From Chaenocephalus aceratus (taxonomy: Eukaryota > Chordata > Actinopteri > Perciformes > Channichthyidae), in contig JAMFTG010000058.1 in assembly GCA_023974075.1 (NCBI GenBank), forward strand, positions 85,001 to 149,000: a stretch of DNA of 64,000 nucleotides, read 5' to 3'. Positions 56,279-64,000 of this stretch are shown here, in pieces; the stretch's first letter is position 1; each line of letters opens with the position of its first letter. Made by a program: the position numbers and the translations under genes. A model generated the notes under the pieces. That model saw only the letters and a program-made list of their open reading frames with translations, searched no databases and was not told the DNA's origin.

Positions 56279-56836
56279 ATGTTTCTTAGTCCACCAAAGC
56301 AAGGTGAACAACCTGGAAAGAAGAGAAAGTCTGAGCTGCAGCCCCCCCCGAAAAAAGAGAATCAAAGTCATAGGTATGTGCCCAATAATATTTTCTTCAA
56401 AGTAAATATTCAATATTTTTTCTTCAAAAGTAAATATTTTCTTCATAAGTAAATATGGGCATAACATGTTTTAATAGATAATTTTTTTATGGTGGTCCAG
56501 AGACAGGAATATAATTTCACATTTGTTATGATATAAATGATTTTTTATGGTGGTCCAGAGACAGGGATTATAATTTGACATTTTGTATGTGTTTGCAGAT
56601 GTGCTCATCAAGCACCTGGAGAAAATATTCCAAGATCTCCAGAAAGGGAGTGTCCCTTCAAAATGTTCCATCTTCAACCCCAGTCAGTGGCCCTCTGACA
56701 GACAGAGGGCCATTGAGTCGTTGAATCAGCAAACACAAACAAGAAGAAGTGAAATTAAGAATAACATTGAAATTGTACAATATAATATTGTGGTGGTTCA
56801 TCTTATAATTCTAGAGAATGCACCAGACAGCATCTA
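56279..56836 (+). pseudogene. Candidate transposase exons of the 5-bp-duplication element
   Basis: A short exon from ATG 56279 (MFLSPPKQGEQPGKKRKSEL, basic and proline-rich) ends at a GTATGT donor (56374). After a TTTGCAG acceptor (56598) one frame reads VLIKHLEKIFQDLQKGSVPS and FNPSQWPSDRQRAIE. The FNP-x-WP phrase is like a segment I associate with hAT-type transposases, but joining the exons directly puts a different frame in use, so the model is uncertain. Confidence 0.4.
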
Positions 56837-56981
56837 AGACCTGCAGGTCCCCCAAACCTTTCGTGAGTCATTTCGTCCGTGCGCATTTTTCAGGGCCATC
56901 TCTATTGGACTCAGGGCCATCTGTAAATTAGCTTAGATGGCCCACAGGGCCATCTCCCAAAATCCTTAATGTCATGCCCTG

Positions 56982-58678
56982 GACTGTCTGTGTCATGGCT
57001 AATACAGTTGCTGGTTTATTTATGTCTGTATAGGGTGTTCCGAGCTGAATAAGGGCGTCAAATGAAGGCAAGACGCCCGCCTGGCGGAAACGCTGGAATT
57101 AGGAATATCTTGTGATGAAGTGCACACTGACCTGAGCTCCAGGGGCCTCCTTCTTCTCCTCCATGCTGCTCATCAGCTGTCCTGATGGAGACCACAGAGC
57201 TGCTTCATTATTAATATAATACAAATATTTAGATATAATTCATCATAAACCGTCAGCAGTGAAGAGGAGGAATTCAAAGAGTTTATTCAATGATATGTTC
57301 TATTTCTAGATGCTTCTATGTAGTGTTTTATCACACCACGTGCAGTGCCTTGTCTCATCTATGCTGCTGTGACGTAAACATGGTCCAAATGGATCCATGT
57401 GGTCAATGTGATGCTAAGCAGAGGAGAACATGATAGAAAGGTCAGATAGTTATTAACGTTACATGCACATGACTTTAACCATTACGATAACAACTTGGTT
57501 TTCTGTGTAAATTATTATTAATATAACACAAATATTTAGATATAATTCATCATAATCTGTGTAGCAACTTACATTCTAACTTACAGCTCACAGTTAGTTC
57601 ACTTTTATTTCATTAAAATGACTTAAGATAAATCATTATTTAAATAAAGTATATCTATTTATCTAATGAGCTAAACCGTCGCTTAGCTTAGCGTTAGCAG
57701 CTAACTGAAGAACCCCATTCATTTCAATGGGAAAAATGCTACGTCGCAGTGAATGGCGATGCTAATAAGCTAGTTAGAGCATACATTTAAACCCATATCT
57801 ATGGCAAAGAGCACCAACACAACAACTCTAACCGTCTTAAAGTCAACTGGTGTAATAAATAACTAACATAAAGTCAGCTGAGCATTACAAATCAACTGTT
57901 ACTCCCCAGAGCCGAACTGGAATTATTGTAGCTGTTAGCCGATAGCCGTTAGCTTTCAGACTTTAGCTTTCAAACTGTAGCTGTTAGACTGTAGCTGTTA
58001 GACTGTAGCTGTTAGACTTTATTTAAAGATAGTTTGAGACTATTTTTTTGTCGCACATTTTAAAGTTTTTTTGTGAGTTTCTTTCTTCCAAGATTATAGC
58101 TGTTGTGTTAAATAAGATAACTTCTGATTCGTGATTAACTGTAAGCTAAGAGGTGTAAATACACTTAATGAAACCTCTGCAGGTGTTTAATACACTCACC
58201 TCTTCTCCTCTCGGTTTTGGGCGGATTGCAAAGAACTTTAAAGATGCATCTTCTTCTTCTCTCGTTTTCTTCTTCTCTCGTTTTCTTCTTCTTCTTCTTT
58301 CGTGTTTATTGGCGGTTGGCAAACCAACTTGTAGGTGCATTACCGCCACCAACTGGACTGGAGTGTGGACAAGAGACTATGCAGAAAACAAGAAACAAAA
58401 CAAAGAACCAAAACTCTAGATTATTTTTAAAAGTATCAATTTCTCTTAGAAACATAATAATCTCACAATATATATTGCCTGATGTTTTCCCTAACAGCCC
58501 TGATAGCGACAAGTCATGGAATGTTGCTTTCTTCAGTGTCTGGAAAAGCACATTTCTCTGAGTACTATATTTCCTGCAAAGCAGTAAAACATGCTCAACA
58601 GTTTCTGGCTGGCTGCAGTGTACACACTTTCCGGTTGGATGCTTTCCTATTATACTTAAAGTATGATTGAGACCTGTA
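56982..58678 (+). repeat. Repeat unit X, copy D, second part
   Basis: Continues X from the GACTG duplication (equivalent to 2032) to the I/Nimb LINE tail (58300-58678, reversed). About 80 bp of 'attagcc/gtagctgttagact' tandem words near 57930-58015 are expanded relative to copy A. A segment equivalent to ~2665-2965 of copy A is deleted near 57625. Confidence 0.82.
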
Positions 58679-59110
58679 TGTAATGGCACTCTTGCCACTA
58701 TAGAGCGGGGTTGACGCAATCCAAAACAATAAGCAGCCGAAGGTTTTCAGTCAAAAAATATACAATTTATTAACAACAAAGTATTGACTTAAATAGTCTC
58801 AAAATATTATACAGTATTTCGGCGATATGCTTTCCTAACTAAACTATACTTTGTTTGCAGTCCAATTTGCAACACCAATCTCTGTCTGCAATTTGCGGTC
58901 GAAGAACTGTTCCGCTCCCCGTCTCATCAGGTCTCCGAGTTACCTCACTTAAATACACACCGGAAGGTACAAGGAAACAGATCATATTTACGATATAAAA
59001 TTAACAATCATTTCATCAAAAACATATTCACCATGGCAATATAAATCCTTTTCCATCATTACATCATTTATCAAATTATGACTCGAAATAATAACTTTGT
59101 GGCTCTAACA
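58679..59110 (-). mobile_element. LTR of a BEL/Pao-type retrotransposon (3' LTR)
   Basis: On the minus strand it starts TGTTAGAGCCACAAAG and ends GCCATTACA, contains AATAAA in 'aataaattgtatatt', and is preceded by a G-rich polypurine-like stretch ('ttaggggccgg'). It inserted into the I/Nimb tail of X copy D. The 5' LTR is absent. Confidence 0.75.
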
Positions 59111-59329
59111 TACCGGCCCCTAATTGTTGACGCAGTAGCAAAACAATTAATACATTATAATAGAGCCAAAAAACAAGCAGTTACTCAAAATGTAACCGTC
59201 ATCAATATACAATCATTGTCATAGTTCATAGTCCAATGTTTGTGTTTGGTGCGTTTGCATGAATTCAAGAGGAAAAAGGGGGGGGGCATGTGTGTGTGTG
59301 TGATACTGGGTGTCAGAGGTTACCAGCAC

Positions 59330-59570
59330 ATGACACCTTGTGTTCAATCAACTGCTTCCAGAAGCAGACAGAGCTTGTCAATTGGTCGCTGTAAGGTGCT
59401 ACTCTTGGTTTTCACCAAGACACTGCGGACAAGCCCTTTGGACCCTGACAGTGTCTTTATCACCCGGTGCTGTGTTATCCACGATGACGACGAGGTCATT
59501 GGGGCGAAGGTTCCGTTTGGGGTTGTGCCATTTGAGTACAAGTCCTCCTTGTGAAAGAGTCCAGGTGGGC
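59330..59570 (-). pseudogene. BEL/Pao pol C-terminus (end of integrase region)
   Basis: In two frames the minus strand reads KRNLRPNDLVVIVDNTAP and then KTLSGSKGLVRSVLVKT followed by RPIDKLCLLLEA. The DLVVIVD...G-VRSV-VKT...RP-DKL-LL-E pattern is the C-terminal domain found at the end of BEL/Pao integrases. One frameshift lies near 59465. The rest of gag-pol is missing. Confidence 0.75.
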
Positions 59571-60356
59571 CCCCTGGAAATGAAAAGTTTATGATTAAAC
59601 GTTATTTGTCATCGTTGGAGCCAGTATTTTGATTTGATAAGAAAGGCCACCTAATGGTGACGTCTGTAGTCAACGCACTATAAAGGACTACAATTCCCAC
59701 GCCGCCTGCGCTGAAGCCACAGTGATGGGCAACCTGTTGGAGAGACGCCGTCGAGGAACAGTTTTAACCATACACATACACAAATCGTACATATATACGT
59801 ATTGAGATGAAAATACTATGTATTCACTTTTCCAAACAGTGGGCAGCTGGGCAGCTGCAGCTGGGTGAATAAATGCTGCAAGCGTCTTTGAGTTGTAGAA
59901 AGCGCTAGGCCTATAGGCTATAAATATAATGTATCATTATCAGGCCTATGTGTTGGACATGTGTGGTGGGACTGTGTCTCCCAGCAGGCTGCAGTGTAGC
60001 ATCAGAGGAGACTGGGCCAATCGTACATTCTCAAACTGCACCACTTGGAGCTAACTAAACAATGCAGAGAGTATTTTTATATAATTGTGTTCAATAACCG
60101 TAAGAAATGCAACAGCATGAAGTGATTTGTAAATAGAATACAGATCTGACTTAATGTTTTCATAAATACATTTTTCTCCCAGTTTGTCACGGGACTTATT
60201 TTGACCCTCTCAAAGAACCGGAATCGAAAATAACCGGAATCGAAAAGCAGAACCGGAATCGTTAAAATCCAAACGATACCCAACCCTTTGTGTGATGCAG
60301 TGAAATCTTACCGCTCACTTACGTTAGCGGTGTCATAAAAACCGTGGGGAAATGTA
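59571..60356. other. Mostly unassigned; hAT-like right end near 60200-60295
   Basis: No supported gene. The stretch 'aaccggaatcg...aaacgatacccaaccctt' resembles, reversed, the AAGGGTTGGGTATCGTTT start of a teleost hAT family. Its partner end is not found. Confidence 0.4.
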
Positions 60357-61380
60357 TAGGGCTGTCCCGAATACCATTTTTCGGGCTCCGGATATTCGGT
60401 AGTAATCAGCAGCGAATATTCGGTGCGGAAAGATTTTTTTTTTTTACAAACATTTTTCATAACACGCTCCGAGACACCTGCTGTTAAGCAGAAGTGCAGA
60501 AAGAGCATACTATTACGATTTATATGTATTTATTGTCTCAGTACTCGCATACATTAAAACTAAATGTGTCCTCTGCATTTAACCGAGCCACAGTGCAGCG
60601 CCTGGGGACCAAATCTAATTACGTTTTACAACCTGAAGATACAAAACACATATTTATGTTATAACAACAATGCTTTTAATAACATAGCCGTAACAGTAGG
60701 CCTAACAGTGTAATACTTGTTACCGATACAGTAAACAGTATTTAAATAAATGAAGAACGAAAAATAAATGAACGAACTGTATGCCAATAATTGCCTTAGT
60801 CCCAGATGTTCCCACATTGCTCCTATTATTTTCACTATATGGATCAAATTGAAAAACTAATATCAAAAAACAATTCGGTTGCTTCCAAGCAAAGTAAGTG
60901 CACGATTTTATCATGTGTAACGTTACTGTTAAGCTAGGCTAGTACTTACAGCATCCGGTGACTTTTCAGAGTTGTTGTGCCACCGTGGTAGGCCAGTTTC
61001 TTGTCACATATTTGGCACACTGCCTTCTTCTTACCATCGTCCAATTTAAAATGGTCCCACACAGCTGAAGTCTTCGGCATTTTGTGTTCAGGTGTGTGAA
61101 ACGAGGTGAAGCGTGCCGTTTGCGTTCGTGACTGTGAGTGAACGCGATGTCAGGAGCACAGGCTGAGATTGTATATATTTCCGCATTTTAACAGTGCAAT
61201 TCAAAAGTATAAATATAGTATAAGAATATGGAAATTCGCCTTTATTGATAGCATACATTTAGGAAAAAATTTGAATTGAAAATAAATTAAAAAAACGAAT
61301 ATCCGAATAATGAAATTAAAACCCGAATAGTTGACCAACGAACGAATATTTGAATAGTCGAATATTCGGGTACTGCCCTA
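60357..61380 (-). mobile_element. hAT element, 1024 bp, 8-bp duplication GAAATGTA
   Basis: It begins TAGGGCTGTCCCGAATACC and ends, reversed, TAGGGCAGTACCCGAATAT. GAAATGTA lies at 60349-60356 and 61381-61388. It carries one BED exon and no catalytic domain. Confidence 0.93.
60950..61080 (-). pseudogene. BED zinc-finger exon with GTAAGT donor
   Basis: From the Met at 61080 the frame reads MPKTSAVWDHFKLDDGKKKA then VCQICDKKLAYHGGTTTLKS and HRML, ending at a consensus GTAAGT donor (60949). W-x2-F, Cys-x2-Cys and one terminal His are present. This is a complete first coding exon of a hAT transposase, retained in an otherwise non-coding 1-kb element. Confidence 0.8.
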
Positions 61381-61534
61381 GAAATGTAAAATACGATGGC
61401 GAAGAAGAAGATTCCAGTGGCCCAGATTTTTGTCCATTCTGGACGAGTGAAAAACGTATTCGGACAAGTACATTGCCAAACTCACTTGTCCATGCACAAG
61501 TACTCTCTAAAAACTTGTTCTCACACTGCAGACA
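61381..61534. other. Short unassigned segment
   Basis: Short open frames exist on both strands but show no recognised domain; it links the hAT to X copy E. Confidence 0.35.
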
Positions 61535-62165
61535 TAAATAAAGCAGCGACTGTATTCGCCATGACACGGACAGTCTGTGGTTTGTACTTGTTTAACTTCC
61601 GCCATATTTGACAACTCCATACGGAAACTCTAATAGGACATTTGACGTCTAGGCGGCTGCCCGATTTGCATCGTGCATGCGCGAGTCATAAACGTCTGAA
61701 ATATCTTTATTAAAATATTTTGTTATTTGAAATAAAATGAAGGACATTCACAGTTAATGTAAATAGATATAAATTATGAATGCCATACATATTGCATACA
61801 TTCAGTCAATATTTCTTCAGCATGTATGATGGCTGTCCAACAGAAGTTACATCCATTTCTCACTTATTCTGACAATGTACTTAACCCAATAAAATGACCC
61901 AACAAAAGGAGTTGTTCAATAATAGTGAAGTCACGTTGTAATAACAATAACTCGTCTCTCTCGTTCAGATTAATATTGTGGGGTTTTTTGAGTGTTCTTT
62001 TTCTGCTTTGCCAAACGCCTCTGTGTCAAATGTCCCATTAGAGTTGCCGTATGGAGTTGTCAAATATGGCGGACCATCTCGCACATGCGCACTGCAGATA
62101 GGCCAGGGCTGCAGATCGGGTAGTGACACACATTGAAGATGACGTCGCGGCTCCGCCTACACTGC
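61535..62165 (-). repeat. Repeat unit X, copy E (reversed, internally deleted)
   Basis: On the minus strand it matches X from 1291 through the MITE, then jumps from within the right MITE arm (GGCGG) to 'aagttaaacaagtacaaaccacagactg' (2005) and on to 2075. The junction removes ~135 bp. Confidence 0.82.
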
Positions 62166-62269
62166 GTTACTATAGTTACTGCCCCAGTTCCTAAACTGTA
62201 TTGGAAATGCAGCATAAAGTGAGCCTGGCCTACCAAGGCCTAACTATACCGTACTAAGCCCTGCGAGGC
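62166..62269. repeat. Fragment related to 38846-38910
   Basis: Its reverse complement contains 'gcgcatttccactgcag', shared with 38850-38866. Probably a piece of a common DNA element. Confidence 0.35.
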
Positions 62270-63372
62270 CCTGCAGTGGAAATGCGCCATAAGTGGATGT
62301 CATTGAAGACCTTTCCAAGAGCAGTCTCAGTGCTGTGGTTTGGACGAAAGCCTGACTGGAACACATCCAAACAGTTATTTACATGCAAGAAATTACTCAA
62401 CTGTTGAAAAACCACTTGTTCAATGATCTTACCTAGAAATGGGAGGTTTGATATGGGCCTGTAATTGGTCATTACTGAAGCATCTAGATTATTCTTTTTT
62501 AAGAGCGGTTTAATGACTGCAGTTTTCAGGGCCTGTGGAAAAACACCTGAGTGAAGAGACTTGTTTACTATGTGAAGTAGATCTGAGGCCATGCAAGGAA
62601 AAGCATCTTTGAAAAACCCTGTTGGAATAATATCAAGGCAGCAGGAGGAGGACTTCAGAAGTTGAATAATGTCCTCCAGGTTTCTATCATTAATCTGATG
62701 GAACTGTGTCATGGTGTCTGAATTGATGTTGGGTGGACACGGAGACAACACATCTGCTGTACCTGATGCAGAGGCACTGACTGCTGGTCTGGTGTTCTGA
62801 GTGGGGGGATACTGACACTGGGGGGTTAGTTAGTCTGTCCACGGTAGCATTGGTTTTGTTTTTGGTAATGATGTCAGAGAAGAAAGACTGTCGTCCAATT
62901 TACAATTCCAAATGATAAAAGCCAAGTCTCTCTTTATAGATTTCAAAGTGAACCTGGAGATTTGTTTTTCTCCACCTGCGTTCAGCTTTTCGACATTCTC
63001 TTTTTTCTGCTCTCACGGTCATGGCCTTTCTCCATGGAGATCTTTTCTTCCCAGTCACTTCCTTTACTTTAGTTGGAGCAATGGCATCTATAACATTAAA
63101 ATGATCTACTAGCTCATTTACTGAGATGTTAGCAGGGCCAGTGTGGAAGAAACATCCCGAGTAAACATTTCCCTCGTGTTTTCAGTTAAATATCGCTTTG
63201 TGGTTACCTCTTTTTGAACATGTGTGTGAACAGAAATAGAGCTCTCAAAGGAATGGTCAGAGAGCACAACATCAGTCACCACGACCTCAGAGATATTCAG
63301 ACCCTTTGAGATCATCAAGTCCAGAGTGTGCCCCTTGTTGTGCGTGGGCTCCGTCACATGCTGAGTCAGTCC
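62270..63372 (-). mobile_element. L2-A fragment, endonuclease end to reverse transcriptase
   Basis: Minus-strand frames give [76 protein letters not shown] and [15 protein letters not shown]. Its 5' edge at 63372 is the same LINE-B insertion point as at 46525/50041. Confidence 0.85.
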
Positions 63373-64000
63373 ATTGAATTGATCTATTTAAAACAAGGGA
63401 CAGTGTTCATTAAGCAACATATTAAAAACATGTCAAAGTACTCGATTAGCCAACAGGCTAGTTTTCACCGATAGTCCCTTTGCCAGATGGTGACATCCTA
63501 AAAGCAACAATAAAAATACCACGACATTGTTATACCATTGTACATATTTACAATAGATGACATCACTGAATACAGATGAGAGCAAGTCATGATAATAAAT
63601 ACAAAATGTACAATACGCACTCATACACACACCTACACCCACACATCAGTGCTGACGCTGTTGGTTATCAATGAGCCACTTTTTAACACTGTGCTTGAAT
63701 GTGTAGTAGGATGAGGACTCTCATTGGTTGAGGTATTGAATTCCATTGATGGGATGCGTGGAATGAAAGACAGCCTGGCTGAATGCGCTCTTCCTAAATG
63801 GGATGGTGCGTCTCCCCTAGCCGCACCTCGAGTAGCCCTGGTTGAGGTGGGCTTTAGGCTGATGCAGCCAGAGGAGGAGGAGCCAACCCACGAGTGGTCT
63901 TATAAACTAAGCAGATGTTTTTGTAAACTATGAGATTTCCCCAGCTGAACAGATTATACTTTTTAACAATGTGACAATGATGATACCGGAATGGCTTTTT
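63373..64000 (-). mobile_element. LINE-B 3' half, third copy, cut by window end
   Basis: Reverse complement of about 49410-50040, including the C-terminal KYNLFSWGNL-like region and the 3' UTR with 'aaactagcctgttggctaat'. It is joined to L2-A through CCAT (63372-63375), matching the ATGG duplication seen in arm 2. Confidence 0.85.

Larger units (their letters stand above)
54393..56981 (+). mobile_element. CAGGGCTCGAC-ended element, 2589 bp, 5-bp duplication GACTG
   Basis: The ends are CAGGGCTCGACATTAAGGAT and, reversed, CAGGGCATGACATTAAGGAT. GACTG lies at 54388-54392 and 56982-56986, and the uninterrupted sequence is preserved at 2026-2037 (ACCACAGACTGTCCG). It contains two ~200-bp direct repeats (54545-54740 and 55300-55465), a nested inverted-repeat element and possible transposase exons. 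A hAT-like superfamily with 5-bp duplications is the best guess. Confidence 0.88.

Overview
The window looks like euchromatic but extremely repeat-rich DNA from a ray-finned (teleost) fish. The evidence is the repeat content: L2, CR1/Rex-like and I/Nimb-like LINEs, many hAT elements, THAP-bearing TTAA transposons, a BEL/Pao LTR remnant, very long (CA)n microsatellites and a C2H2 zinc-finger gene family. I see no intact host gene, rRNA, CRISPR array or bacterial-type operon. Almost every coding trace is a transposon protein, usually frameshifted. The clearest non-transposon genes are two related, frameshift-broken C2H2 zinc-finger exons facing in opposite directions.

Layout. (1) 1-8.6 kb: a composite repeat, called unit X here, starts with a MITE-like inverted-repeat element and ends in the 3' tail of an I/Nimb-like LINE. 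A nearly complete LINE (LINE-A, 3.8-7.36 kb) lies between two partial X copies. (2) 8.6-20.2 kb: a hAT fragment, a 2.7-kb element with ~560-bp terminal inverted repeats, the RNase H end of an I/Nimb LINE, a reversed X copy carrying a 3.7-kb L2 LINE, and a hAT-like element hit by a second element of the same terminal type. (3) 20.2-50.1 kb: a THAP gene fragment, then a large inverted duplication with arms of about 21.8-33.2 and 37.0-49.1 kb. Each arm carries the same series: broken LINEs (LINE-B inside L2-A, next to LINE-D), a microsatellite, a TTAA element, a zinc-finger exon, a THAP element and an LTR-like block. Later insertions differ between arms (solo LTR, several hATs, a THAP/TTAA element). 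(4) 50.1-64 kb: hAT elements, LINE-C, another X copy split by a 2.6-kb element with 5-bp target duplications, a BEL/Pao 3' end, a fifth X fragment and, at the right edge, a third copy of the L2-A/LINE-B composite.

The best dated events come from target-site duplications read directly: seven hAT insertions with perfect 8-bp duplications, two insertions of a CAGGGCTC-ended family with 5-bp duplications (one confirmed by an empty site elsewhere in the window), a solo LTR with a 5-bp duplication and an empty site in the opposite arm, and two TTAA insertions. These give a relative history: LINE mosaic, then inverted duplication, then late hAT/LTR insertions.

Nothing here forms a pathway. The main interest lies in the 2A-like motif at the start of the LINE-A endonuclease, the inverted zinc-finger duplication, the 5-bp-duplication transposon family, and the many isolated BED/THAP exons that keep splice donors but have lost their catalytic domains.
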